Shown piece after piece: positions 23,467 through 32,176 of a stretch of 64,000 nucleotides of DNA; the stretch's first letter is position 1; the number at the start of each line of letters is the position of its first letter. Made by a program: the position numbers and the translations under genes. This DNA is from Candidatus Saccharibacteria bacterium oral taxon 488 (GTDB lineage Bacteria > Patescibacteriota > Saccharimonadia > Saccharimonadales > Saccharimonadaceae), in the NCBI GenBank assembly GCA_013099015.1, contig CP039998.1, forward strand, positions 62,001-126,000, in the 5' to 3' direction. Under the pieces are notes generated by a model. That model saw only the letters and a list, made by a program, of their open reading frames with translations, did no database searches and had not been told where the DNA came from.

Positions 23467-25635
23467 ATGGGCCAAAGACGACTCGCAACGCCGAAGGGTG
23501 ATGATCAGTCAAAACGACCAGCTACAAAAAAAAGTAATACGGCGGTGATGAATAGCACCACCACTCGCAAGGGCGAGGTGTTTCGGGCGCAGCGGCGGAC
23601 GAGCGAGAATGTTAACCTCAGGGCGTCGCAGCACGTGATTGATATTCCGGTCAACAAATCAGTTTACAACGGCTATGGCGGTGAGCAATTTAGCGCCAAA
23701 ATGCAGCCAAAACGGGTCCGCGGCGGCAAGCCAAAGTTGAGGATTATCCCAATCGGTGGTGTCGGCGAAATGGGCATCGGTAAAAATATGAACGCCATTG
23801 AGTATGACGATGAGATTATCATTGTGGACATGGGTTTCCTGTTTCCGGGCAGCGATTATCCAGGTATCAACTACATTACGCCAGACATCACCTGGCTCGA
23901 GGAAAATAAGCACAAGATCAAGGCGCACGTGTTCACTCACGGACACCTCGATCACATCGGTTCCTTCCGGCACTTTATCCACCGAATTCCAGCGCCGGTC
24001 TATGCGTCGAAATTTACTATCGGCATGCTGGATAAGTCGATGGCTGATGCGGACACCGATTTTCAGCCAGACTTTCGAGTGATGGATCCATTGAGTCATG
24101 AAATTGTTCAAGTGTCTAAGCACTTTTCGGTTGAATTGGTGCGGGTGAACCACTCCATCCCTGATTCGACGGCGGTGATCATTCGGACGCCGCTGGGCGT
24201 AGTGATTGACTCTGGTGACTGGCGATTTGAGGAAAGTCCAGTTGACGGCCAGAAGTTTGATCTTGAGCGTATGACAGAGATTGCCGCCAAAGAGGGCGTG
24301 TTGATGTTTATGAATGAATCGACCAACTGTGAATCAGAGGGGACGCACACGCACACGGAGTTTGATATTCAATATTCCATCGGTCAGGTGATGGATAAAT
24401 TTAGTAACAGCCGGGTGATTTTAAGCTGTTTTTCATCACAGGTGCACCGCTTGCAATTGATTTTGGAAGAAGCACACAAGCACGGCCGCAAGGTGGCATT
24501 TGCCGGCTTTTCAATGATTCAGAACTTGGAAGTGGCGCTGCGCTCGGGAACTATCAAGATCCCGAAAGACACTGTCATGAAGATGGAGGATATCATCAAG
24601 CTGCCGGATAACCAAATCACCGTGGTCTGTACTGGTTCGCAGGGTGAATTTAATGCCGTGTTGAGCCGCATGGCGACTGGCGCGCATAAATACATGAAGA
24701 TTAAAGGCTCTGACGTGGTGGTGTTTAGCTCTAACCCAATTCCGGGCAACGAGAAAAACGTGGTGCGAACAGTTGATGGCTTGATGCGCGAAGGTTCTGA
24801 TGTGATTCAGAACGGCAAGACACACTTGACGGGGATTGGACCGCTGCATTTGTCGGGTCATGGTTACTACGACGATCACGTTAAGTTGATTAACGCCCTG
24901 AACCCAACGTACTATATGCCAATTCACGGCGAATTTCACATGTTGGTTTACAATGCTCGGCTGGCAGAAAAAGAGTGCGGTATTCCTAGGAAGAATATCT
25001 TTGTGTGTGACGCTGGTGACATTATTGAAATTGATATTGAACGGCAGGCTAAGAAAGCCGGTCGAATTCAAGTTGGCGGTGTGATGTATGACGATACGGG
25101 CGCTATCGTTTCTGAGGTGGTGTTAAAAGACCGCATCCATATGTCTCAGGAAGGTATGTTTGTGGTGGTGTTAACGGTACAGCGTGGCACGGGACGGTTA
25201 CTAACCAGCCCAGACATTATTTCCCGCGGTTTCATCTATCTACGCGATTCCGAGGAATTGATGAATATGATTCGCCAGTACTTGAAGCAGAAGGCAGCGC
25301 GCAGTTTTGCTGGTAAGTATGATCTTGACGTGGTGAAAAAAGAGATTAAGGACGAAGTTACGCACATTCTGTACGACCAGACGCGCCGGACGCCGATTGT
25401 CATCCCGGTAATTAACGAAGTCGGCGGTTTGAAAACGGTAAAACCGACTACTGCTTCGAATGCTTCTACTGCAAAGACACCGGTGCGCAGCAAAAAACCT
25501 ACCATCGCTTCAGCGGCGGAACCGAAAATGACTCTGCCAACTATGCCGCGCCGCCGTTTCCCGCGCCGCCAGGTGCCAGACACCGAGGCGAATGATACCA
25601 AGGCTCGAGAGGTCGGCCGAGTGCGCGCGTACTAG
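23467..25635 (+). CDS. rnj: Ribonuclease J
   Basis: Endo- and 5'-3' exoribonuclease for RNA decay and maturation, 722 residues. The metallo-beta-lactamase core is complete (THGHLDHIGSF, later SGDWRFEE, and HGEFHML near the beta-CASP end), with the beta-CASP domain around residues 280-450. Before it come about 90 basic, low-complexity residues. After the conserved C-terminal domain there is a short Lys/Arg/Pro-rich tail, possibly for RNA or protein binding. ATG 23467 has AAAGGAG upstream. Confidence 0.95.
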   Translation: MGQRRLATPKGDDQSKRPATKKSNTAVMNSTTTRKGEVFRAQRRTSENVNLRASQHVIDIPVNKSVYNGYGGEQFSAKMQPKRVRGGKPKLRIIPIGGVGEMGIGKNMNAIEYDDEIIIVDMGFLFPGSDYPGINYITPDITWLEENKHKIKAHVFTHGHLDHIGSFRHFIHRIPAPVYASKFTIGMLDKSMADADTDFQPDFRVMDPLSHEIVQVSKHFSVELVRVNHSIPDSTAVIIRTPLGVVIDSGDWRFEESPVDGQKFDLERMTEIAAKEGVLMFMNESTNCESEGTHTHTEFDIQYSIGQVMDKFSNSRVILSCFSSQVHRLQLILEEAHKHGRKVAFAGFSMIQNLEVALRSGTIKIPKDTVMKMEDIIKLPDNQITVVCTGSQGEFNAVLSRMATGAHKYMKIKGSDVVVFSSNPIPGNEKNVVRTVDGLMREGSDVIQNGKTHLTGIGPLHLSGHGYYDDHVKLINALNPTYYMPIHGEFHMLVYNARLAEKECGIPRKNIFVCDAGDIIEIDIERQAKKAGRIQVGGVMYDDTGAIVSEVVLKDRIHMSQEGMFVVVLTVQRGTGRLLTSPDIISRGFIYLRDSEELMNMIRQYLKQKAARSFAGKYDLDVVKKEIKDEVTHILYDQTRRTPIVIPVINEVGGLKTVKPTTASNASTAKTPVRSKKPTIASAAEPKMTLPTMPRRRFPRRQVPDTEANDTKAREVGRVRAY

Positions 25636-25705
25636 CCACGCTTGCTATTTGTTGTAAAATATGCTACAATGTGAATGTCGGTAAAGTGATATAATAAAAA
25701 TAGTT

Positions 25706-27925
25706 ATGCCAAAAAAACGAAAATCTACCCGCAAGAAATCAGTTTCCACAGCTCCAAAGCATGATGTGCCGAGCGGCTTTTGGGCGCAAGTCGGCGCGGT
25801 GCTGCTCGTCGTGTTGTCGCTCCTGTTAGTGGTGGCGTGGTTCGGTGTTGGTGGTCCGGTGCTGGAGTGGCTACATAAGGCGACTCTGAGCATGCTTGGT
25901 TACGCGATGTATGGGCTGCCGATTTTGCTAATATATATTGCTGTGGAGATTTTCCGCGCGGAGAATAATCGGTTGCCGCTGGCGATGAAATTAGCAGCCA
26001 TCCTCGAAGTAGTGTGGCTGTCAGGGCTGTTTGGGCTAGTAAAAACACCAGCTCGGCCGGAGGCTGGTGGGTTCATCGGCGATACGGCTAATCGAGCGAT
26101 GAGTGCCATGGTCGACCCGGGCATCGCTGCTTTGATATATGTGGTGCTCATTGTCATCACGGCGTTATTTATTACCCAGACGTCGCCGTTTACGGTGATC
26201 AAGAAAGTAGCCGAGGCGTTCAAGCGCGACCACTCCGAGGAGGATAACAATGCGGCAGTCATGAAGAAGGCGGCTCGCGAGGATGCGGCCAGCGCCAAAT
26301 CATCGAGCAACATCAAGCTCAATGCCGGTGTCCCAACCGTCGATCCAGTCACGCCAAAGGACAGAAGGACGTCACCGCTGAGCAGTCTGCGCGGTAGCGT
26401 GGCGCGGGACAAGGCAGCTGAGGAGCAAGCAGCACTAGTGGCGGCACACGACCCGAACTGGCAGGCGCCGAGCCTTGATCTGCTAGAGAAAAAGCAAAGT
26501 CCAGCTGACGCTGGTGATATTCGGCAAAACGCACAGATTATTCACGATACCCTAGCAGAGTTCAATATCGATGTGGAGATGGAAGACGCAAATATTGGGC
26601 CGAAAGTGACGCAGTATACCTTGCGACCGCCGAGTGGTGTGAAGTTGACACGCATCACGGCGCTGGAGACGAATATTGCTTTGAATTTAGCGGCGCAGAG
26701 CTTGCGGATTGAAGCGCCAATTCCTGGGCAAAAAGCCGTTGGTATTGAGGTGCCAAATCGCCGAGCGGCTGATGTGCGGCTGTATGGCGTTCTGGATTCT
26801 AAACAATGGAAGAATGCTCGTGAACCATTGAGTTTCGCTATCGGTAAAGATATTTCTGGTGAAGCAGTGGTCGGTGAACTGAATAAAATGCCACATATGT
26901 TGATCGCTGGACAGACTGGTTCTGGTAAGTCGGTAATGATTAACACCTTGCTGACGAGTTTGCTATATCGCAACAGTCCAAGCGATATGAAGTTGATTTT
27001 GGTTGACCCGAAGCAGGTGGAAATGGCACCGTACGAAGACATCCCACATTTGCTGACTCCGGTGATTACTGAGCCAGAAAAGACTATTTCGGCCTTGAAA
27101 TGGGCGGTCAATGAGATGGAGCGGCGCTATAAGCTGTTGGCGGCCGAGAAGATTCGCGATATTAAAGGGTATAATCAACGGCTAGCTACGCGAGCTAAAA
27201 AAATCCCGGTAGCGGACGCCGATGGCAATATTCAACAGCACGAAGACGGGGCGATGCCGTACATCGTTATCGTAATTGACGAGCTAGCCGATTTGATGAT
27301 GGTGGCGGCACGCGACGTCGAGGCGCTGATCGTTCGCTTGGCGCAGAAAGCGCGGGCGGTGGGTATCCACCTGGTCTTGGCAACGCAGCGGCCGAGCGTT
27401 GACGTGATTACTGGTTTGATCAAGGCGAACGTGCCGGCGCGTATCGGCTTTACCGTGGCGTCGCAGGTTGACTCGCGGACCATTCTTGATCAAATTGGGG
27501 CTGAGAAGCTGCTTGGTCAGGGTGATATGCTGCTGTATACGCCGAGTATGAGCAAGCCAAAGCGCATTCAAGGTGCGTGGGTGACCGATGATGAGGTCAA
27601 TAAAATTACTGATCACCTGCGGATGCAGTCAGCACCGCAGTACAATGATGAGGTGGTGGCGCAGCCGGTACAACTAAATGGTAAGGGCGGCATAGCAGTT
27701 GATTTTAGCGGCAATGGTGAAGACGAAGCATTTATGGACGCGGTGCGAGTGGTGATTGAGGGCGGCAAGGCCTCTACCAGCTATCTGCAACGGCGGCTAC
27801 GGATTGGCTACGGCAAGGCAGCGCGACTGATTGAAGAGATGGAAGAGCGTGGCATTGTCGGTCCAGCGAACGGCTCAAAAGCTCGTGATGTTTTGGTCTC
27901 AAGTGTCGATGAGCTAGGGCAATAG
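25706..27925 (+). CDS. ftsK: DNA translocase FtsK/SpoIIIE
   Basis: Pumps DNA across the division septum. The 739-residue protein has about four N-terminal transmembrane helices (residues 20-160), a linker, then the RecA-like motor with Walker A AGQTGSGKSVMIN and Walker B VIVIDELADLMM. The C-terminal winged-helix gamma domain (TSYLQRRLRIGYGKAARLIEEME) recognises KOPS-type sequences. TATAAT (25690-25695) lies 10 nt before the ATG, with no clear ribosome site. With the tyrosine recombinase at 49725 it could make a chromosome-dimer resolution system. Confidence 0.95.
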   Translation: MPKKRKSTRKKSVSTAPKHDVPSGFWAQVGAVLLVVLSLLLVVAWFGVGGPVLEWLHKATLSMLGYAMYGLPILLIYIAVEIFRAENNRLPLAMKLAAILEVVWLSGLFGLVKTPARPEAGGFIGDTANRAMSAMVDPGIAALIYVVLIVITALFITQTSPFTVIKKVAEAFKRDHSEEDNNAAVMKKAAREDAASAKSSSNIKLNAGVPTVDPVTPKDRRTSPLSSLRGSVARDKAAEEQAALVAAHDPNWQAPSLDLLEKKQSPADAGDIRQNAQIIHDTLAEFNIDVEMEDANIGPKVTQYTLRPPSGVKLTRITALETNIALNLAAQSLRIEAPIPGQKAVGIEVPNRRAADVRLYGVLDSKQWKNAREPLSFAIGKDISGEAVVGELNKMPHMLIAGQTGSGKSVMINTLLTSLLYRNSPSDMKLILVDPKQVEMAPYEDIPHLLTPVITEPEKTISALKWAVNEMERRYKLLAAEKIRDIKGYNQRLATRAKKIPVADADGNIQQHEDGAMPYIVIVIDELADLMMVAARDVEALIVRLAQKARAVGIHLVLATQRPSVDVITGLIKANVPARIGFTVASQVDSRTILDQIGAEKLLGQGDMLLYTPSMSKPKRIQGAWVTDDEVNKITDHLRMQSAPQYNDEVVAQPVQLNGKGGIAVDFSGNGEDEAFMDAVRVVIEGGKASTSYLQRRLRIGYGKAARLIEEMEERGIVGPANGSKARDVLVSSVDELGQ

Positions 27926-27930
27926 CTAGC

Positions 27931-27958
27931 TTGACATAATTATTTTATAGGTTATAAT
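27931..27958 (+). promoter_or_regulatory. Consensus promoter
   Basis: TTGACA (27931-27936), 16 nt, TATAAT (27953-27958). It drives the anchored protein at 28001 with a leader of about 35 nt. Confidence 0.75.
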
Positions 27959-28000
27959 ACGCTAAGTGAGAAGTTGATTTGTATGTGGAAGGATGGCTAC

Positions 28001-28906
28001 ATGGCGCACATAAGTTGTAGAAATAATGGAGAATTATCTCCTGATAGTAAAGGCGACAAGTTAAGAAAGCTTCTTGTGCTGGGGGTTGCTGCAGTCACGT
28101 TAGCCGTATCGGGTATACTTGGGTATAGTCTTGGCCGGTCACACGATGTTCCGCCCGCACCATCAGTAGAAAATACCGATGGTGGAACATCCAAAGAGTC
28201 CAATGATAGTTCGAGAGTGGAAGAAATTACACTTACGCCACCAGACACCGAAGGCCGTCGAGAGGCAGAGGTCTTTTTAAAGGATCCCAATATAGTCCAG
28301 TCTGCGCGCGATGTTGCTGGACGAGTGCTTACTGCTGCAGGGAAGTCGGTTGATAGTAATGCCGCTCGACTCGTTCGCCAAGATTATTATGATGATCACA
28401 ATAGGCCTAAACAGCAGTCAATAACAATTACAGATGATAAGGGACACGTTGTATCGGTTGATGTTGCTCAAGGCGACAAAAGGTTTGGTGGAAGTGAGAT
28501 CGCAGTAGAAGTTACCACTGATATAATTGAGGTCGGCGCAAAGAGTAGACAGACGGATCGGATAACGTGGCGGTTGGATTTTTTGTCTCCAGAACCTGTG
28601 GCACATCAGCATATCGAATCTCCAGAAGCACTACTACCGGCTCTAGAAGGCGTGTTACCGACGAAAGTGGAATGGTCGCACAGACAGACTGCTGATGGTT
28701 GGTCGGAGACTAAGGAAATTACAATCGTTTCACCAAAGTCTGTCTCGCCATCGAGACCAGATTATGAAAGCATAGCGGCGGTACCGGCTAAGGGAGAGAT
28801 TAATGGTCGGGCCGTGGAGAGTGCTAAGGTATATGATGCGGCAAAAAGCCTATTTGATCGGCTCGCGACCGATGGTGATATATCCGATATCTTGCCCTCT
28901 CAGTAA
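28001..28906 (+). CDS. Anchored extracytoplasmic protein, unknown
   Basis: A 301-residue protein with one N-terminal transmembrane helix (about residues 22-41, LVLGVAAVTLAVSGILGYSLG) and an external domain of mixed strands and helices. No family recognised. The start was placed at ATG 28001, because GGAAGGA lies 8-9 nt upstream. In-frame TTG 27974 and ATG 27983 are alternatives without a ribosome site. A consensus promoter precedes it. The stop is 1 nt from the convergent pheA. Confidence 0.65.
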   Translation: MAHISCRNNGELSPDSKGDKLRKLLVLGVAAVTLAVSGILGYSLGRSHDVPPAPSVENTDGGTSKESNDSSRVEEITLTPPDTEGRREAEVFLKDPNIVQSARDVAGRVLTAAGKSVDSNAARLVRQDYYDDHNRPKQQSITITDDKGHVVSVDVAQGDKRFGGSEIAVEVTTDIIEVGAKSRQTDRITWRLDFLSPEPVAHQHIESPEALLPALEGVLPTKVEWSHRQTADGWSETKEITIVSPKSVSPSRPDYESIAAVPAKGEINGRAVESAKVYDAAKSLFDRLATDGDISDILPSQ

Positions 28907-28907
28907 A

Positions 28908-29717
28908 CTAACGTGCCGCCAGATATTCACCAAGTAGTGTTATTTTGTGGCCAGTTGAGGTAATTTTATTAATGGCGCGATGTAATGACGGGCCGGCAGC
29001 GTCAACGGTCATAAAGAATTTATAGTTCCACGGCTGGCCGACGATGGGCTGGGATTGTAGGCTGGTGAGGTTAATGGACTGATCGGCGAATGTGCGGAGT
29101 ATTTCAAGGAGGCTGCCTGGCTGATGGGCGGTGGTCACCACAAGCGTTGCTCGATCAGCGTCGGTCGCCGTGGTTATCTGGTCAAGGACCAGGAAACGCG
29201 TGATGTTGTCCTGAGCATCTTGGATGTGGTGTTTGAGAATTGGCATATTGTATAGTTGGGCAGCGGTTTCGCTAGCAATGGCCGCTAGGTGTGGTGAACC
29301 CTGTTGTTTGATAAATTCGACAGCGCCAGCGGTATCAAAATATTCAATTTGTGTGGCTTGTGGCAGGCGTTCTTGGAGAAATTGATGGCATTGCGACAGA
29401 GCGACAGGATGTGAATAGACAGCAGTGATATCTTCAAGTTTTGTGCCTGGATTGGTGATGAGGGTTTGTTGAATGGTAAGCGTCACTTCACCGACGATGG
29501 GAGCGCTACAAGATTCGATGTGACGGTAGGTCTCGTTGATGGTGCCATAAATGGTATTTTCCACTGCCACGACAACGGCGTCGGCCTTACTGTGAGCATA
29601 GGTTTGAAAGACATCACCAAAGGTCACGCACGGAACAATGGTAGCGTCAGGTCCGTACCATTGTTTTGCTGCTTGTTCGTGAAATGATCCAGCTTGTCCT
29701 TGAATGGCGATACGCAT
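28908..29717 (-). CDS. pheA: Prephenate dehydratase
   Basis: Converts prephenate to phenylpyruvate on the way to phenylalanine. The 269-residue protein begins with RIAIQGQAGSFHEQAA, has AVENTIYGTINETY, the SHPVALSQCHQFL block and the catalytic Thr in NITRFLVL. It ends with an ACT domain (AHQPGSLLEILRTFADQSINLTSLQSQP). No other aromatic-pathway gene lies nearby, which is odd in a genome of this type. ATG 29717 lies 7 nt after a TGC-extended TACAAT (29725-29730 on this strand), so leaderless. Confidence 0.92.
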   Translation of the reverse strand: MRIAIQGQAGSFHEQAAKQWYGPDATIVPCVTFGDVFQTYAHSKADAVVVAVENTIYGTINETYRHIESCSAPIVGEVTLTIQQTLITNPGTKLEDITAVYSHPVALSQCHQFLQERLPQATQIEYFDTAGAVEFIKQQGSPHLAAIASETAAQLYNMPILKHHIQDAQDNITRFLVLDQITTATDADRATLVVTTAHQPGSLLEILRTFADQSINLTSLQSQPIVGQPWNYKFFMTVDAAGPSLHRAINKITSTGHKITLLGEYLAAR

Positions 29718-29777
29718 GAACCCTATTGTAGCATGGTCTGGCGGGGTGCATCACTGGACTTTTGCATTAGATTACCG

Positions 29778-29853
29778 TATAATACGGAGGAATAATAACC
29801 TAAGGTTATGTGCGATAACATAACCATCCGTAATGGATTCCAAAGGAGGAAAC
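29778..29853 (+). promoter_or_regulatory. rpsF promoter and hairpin leader
   Basis: TATAAT (29778-29783) starts a leader of about 64 nt. It carries an 8-bp hairpin, GGTTATGT (29804-29811) with ACATAACC (29818-29825), and ends with AAAGGAGG. bS6-bS18 leaders are autoregulated in many bacteria, and this hairpin is a candidate site, though the known CCG-bulge motif was not established here. Confidence 0.5.
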
Positions 29854-30213
29854 ATGAACGAATACGAACTGACCGTTCTAGTCCATCCAGATTTGGAAGC
29901 AAATCTGGATGCGGCCCTAGACAAGGTCCGGTCGCTCGTCACTACCAATGGTGGCGAAATTACCAAAGAAGACAATTGGGGCAAGAAAAAACTAGCCTAT
30001 ACAATTCGCCGTGAAGACTTTGCGGTGTATGTTTACTTTGAGGTGAAGTTGCCAAGCAGTGCACCGCTCAAGATATCAAATGTTCTGAATATCACCGACG
30101 AGGTACTTCGTTATTTGTTGGTTAAGACCGACGAGAAGACACGTCGGGCGCTTGCTGAGCAGAAAGAGCGCGAAGCTAAGGCCGCTACCGAGGCGGCTGA
30201 TAAAGAAGCCTAA
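29854..30213 (+). CDS. rpsF: Ribosomal protein bS6
   Basis: Small-subunit protein that pairs with bS18 on the platform. The 119 residues match bS6 (MNEYELTVLVHPDL, WGKKKLAYTIRREDFAVYVYF, LLVKTDEKTRRALAEQ), with a short Lys/Ala/Glu-rich tail. The start is ATG 29854 after AAAGGAGG. First gene of rpsF-ssb-rpsR, the usual bacterial order, so bS6 and bS18 are made together. Confidence 0.96.
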   Translation: MNEYELTVLVHPDLEANLDAALDKVRSLVTTNGGEITKEDNWGKKKLAYTIRREDFAVYVYFEVKLPSSAPLKISNVLNITDEVLRYLLVKTDEKTRRALAEQKEREAKAATEAADKEA

Positions 30214-30250
30214 TATTCGACGCGATACATAATAAAAAAGGAGGGTCATC

Positions 30251-30679
30251 ATGGCACGAAGTATCAACCAAGTTATTTTACTGGGACGGTTAACGCGCGA
30301 TCCAGAGCAGCGAACAACGCCATCTGGTCGGACAGTTGTTAGCTTTAGTATCGCGGTTGATCGTGCCGGACAGGATGATCAAGCTGATTTTTTCGACGTT
30401 ACCGCGTGGGAAAAATTGGGCGAACTGGTGATGCAGTACCTATCAAAAGGCCGCCGCGTGTTGGTGCAGGGTCGGTTGCGACAGGACAGCTGGGATGATA
30501 AAGAAACCGGCAAGCGCCGCTCGCGTATTGAAGTGACGGCGACCGACGTAACATTCCTTGACGCCCCGAGCGGTGATAGCGCGAATACAACCGCATCACG
30601 TAATACTAATACCAAGCAGGCTGAGACCGTAGCGGATATTGATGATAAACCGATCGATCTTAGCGAGATACCGTTCTAA
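30251..30679 (+). CDS. ssb: Single-stranded DNA-binding protein
   Basis: Coats single-stranded DNA in replication and repair. The 142-residue protein has the OB fold ([48 protein letters not shown]), a short flexible linker and the acidic partner-binding tip ending DLSEIPF. AAAGGAGG lies 8 nt before the ATG. It sits between rpsF and rpsR, as in most bacteria. Confidence 0.96.
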   Translation: MARSINQVILLGRLTRDPEQRTTPSGRTVVSFSIAVDRAGQDDQADFFDVTAWEKLGELVMQYLSKGRRVLVQGRLRQDSWDDKETGKRRSRIEVTATDVTFLDAPSGDSANTTASRNTNTKQAETVADIDDKPIDLSEIPF

Positions 30680-30690
30680 AGGAGAACAAA

Positions 30691-30894
30691 ATGGCAAAAC
30701 GATTAAAGAAAGATACCCCAACGGTTTTTGACTATAAGGATGTCAAAACATTAATGCGCTATGTTAATGCGTATGGTCAAATTGAGCCGATAGCGAAGAC
30801 GGGTCTCAGTGTCAAGCAGCAGCGTAGCTTGGCAGTGGCGATCAAGCGTGCTCGGCACTTAGCATTGCTGCCGTTTGTATCGCAAGGGCAATAA
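30691..30894 (+). CDS. rpsR: Ribosomal protein bS18
   Basis: A 67-residue bS18 with the [19 protein letters not shown] motif and the basic C-terminal [23 protein letters not shown] block. It has no N-terminal zinc-binding cysteines. AAAGGAG precedes ATG 30691. Last gene of the rpsF operon. Confidence 0.95.
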   Translation: MAKRLKKDTPTVFDYKDVKTLMRYVNAYGQIEPIAKTGLSVKQQRSLAVAIKRARHLALLPFVSQGQ

Positions 30895-31172
30895 AAGTAT
30901 ACGTGTTGAGGGAACTCTCTAACCCCGAACGTATTTATAGATAAGAGAGAAAGTCGAGTGGTCTGTGCAGGGTAAGGCGCGGGCCACTGTTGTTTGTGGG
31001 CTGCTGTACAGCGTGTTTTATTTTTGATACGAGATAGTATTATGATGCTACTAAGCCCACTGTGGGATATTTGAGTAAAAAATATGTTCAGTCAGCGAGA
31101 AATACTCTACCGTCCGAAAGAATGTTAGAATTAAGAACGGTAGCTTAATAGTTATAGGAAAGGAAAAATAAC
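30895..31172. other. 278-nt spacer between rpsR and efp
   Basis: No ORF of note. ATACGT and ACGTAT (near 30897 and 30929) close an imperfect hairpin just after rpsR that may end the operon, although the U-tract is weak. A second stem (AGTGG with CCACT, about 30958-30990) and GCTG-CAGC before TTTTATTTTT follow. The efp promoter is at its right end. Confidence 0.5.
31107..31143 (+). promoter_or_regulatory. efp promoter flanked by an inverted repeat
   Basis: TAGAAT (31126-31131), preceded by TGT, is the likely -10. CTACCGT (31107-31113) and ACGGTAG (31137-31143) are exact inverted repeats on either side of it and could be an operator or an RNA stem. AGGAAAGGAA precedes the efp ATG. Confidence 0.45.
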
Positions 31173-31733
31173 ATGTATCAGCCGACAGATCTTAAAAAAG
31201 GTACGGTTTGTCAGATTGACGGTAAGCCATATCGCGTCATTGAATATGGACAGAAGGTTATGGGGCGTGGAGGTTCTATTGTGAACGTTAAATTGAAAAA
31301 CTTACTGGATGGAAGTGTCATCCCGAAGACCTTTAAGGGTCAAGACAAAATAGAGCCAGCTGAGGTGACTAGCAAGACTGTTCAATATTTATATCATGAC
31401 GGAGATATGTTCTGCTTCATGGATCCAGAAAGTTTTGAACAATTTGAACTGTCTAATGATGTGGTAGATGAGGCAAAAAATTATTTGAAAGAAGGTTGTG
31501 AGCTGAATCTCCAGGTGTTTGACGGGCGAGTGATTAATGTTGAATTACCAAAAAATCTTTATCTCGAAGTTACATATACCGAAGATGTCGTGAAGGGCGA
31601 TACAACCTCAAGCGTACTTAAGGATGCAACGCTTGAGACGGGCCTTGTTATTAAGGTACCAGCATTCATTAAACAGGGCGATATTGTCAGTGTTGACACA
31701 GCGACGGGTGAATATCGAGAGCGCAAAAAATAA
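31173..31733 (+). CDS. efp: Elongation factor P
   Basis: Helps ribosomes through polyproline stretches. The 186-residue protein has the three EF-P domains (KOW-like N-terminus, central OB, C-terminal OB with the SVDTATGEYRERKK ending). The tip loop that reaches the peptidyl-transferase centre reads MGRGGSIV, with Arg32 where many EF-Ps have Lys. Arg at this place is the rhamnosylated residue in EarP-type bacteria, but no earP is seen here. The gene is monocistronic, with its own promoter and a strong terminator. Confidence 0.96.
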   Translation: MYQPTDLKKGTVCQIDGKPYRVIEYGQKVMGRGGSIVNVKLKNLLDGSVIPKTFKGQDKIEPAEVTSKTVQYLYHDGDMFCFMDPESFEQFELSNDVVDEAKNYLKEGCELNLQVFDGRVINVELPKNLYLEVTYTEDVVKGDTTSSVLKDATLETGLVIKVPAFIKQGDIVSVDTATGEYRERKK

Positions 31734-31754
31734 CAAAAGGGCCTTCTTGCCGGA

Positions 31755-31790
31755 AGCGTCGCCCAGGGTGTTCGGGCGACGCTTTTTGTT
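31755..31790 (+). terminator. efp terminator
   Basis: AGCGTCGCCC (31755-31764) pairs perfectly with GGGCGACGCT (31774-31783) around a 9-nt loop, followed by TTTTGTT. One of the strongest terminators in the window. Confidence 0.9.
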
Positions 31791-32160
31791 GTCATGAATA
31801 CATCAAATAACGACAAAGAATGGAACGAGATTTTAGGTATTGATGCTAAAAATACAACGTAATGTATGTATAGCTGGTAGGGTGTTTTTGGTGATACATA
31901 CGACAGTTGTTTTCATGAAAATATGGGTCTATTTGCGATAATGGTGAGAGTTTTCTTGGCCACTACAGGGGTAAATATAACTATTGATGTATAAATTACA
32001 CTGATGCGTAGTATACAACGTTGTATTTTAGTTAACGTAGAATTAACGATAGTAAAGATCGGCCCATAGGTAAAAAAGAGAATAACTATTGATGTATTTA
32101 TAACAGCAGTTTCGCTATCGCAGTAGATCGTTAGTTATTGAGAAAAATATGTATTCAGGC
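31791..32160. other. AT-rich 370-nt spacer with repeats and a palindrome
   Basis: No convincing ORF. It contains a 16-nt exact direct repeat (31977-31992 and 32082-32097, ATAACTATTGATGTAT), a perfect 14-bp palindrome ATACAACGTTGTAT (32013-32026), a partial third copy of TATTGATG followed by ATACAACGT near 31838-31860, and an 8-bp inverted repeat GTATGTAT / ATACATAC (31864-31871, 31894-31901). It is markedly more AT-rich than its surroundings. Function unknown. Confidence 0.6.
31977..32097. repeat. 16-nt direct repeat, 105 nt apart, flanking a 14-bp palindrome
   Basis: ATAACTATTGATGTAT occurs at 31977-31992 and 32082-32097. The self-complementary ATACAACGTTGTAT (32013-32026) lies between them. 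The arrangement resembles protein-binding arrays. Confidence 0.65.
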
Positions 32161-32176
32161 TACAATGAGAAGTGAC

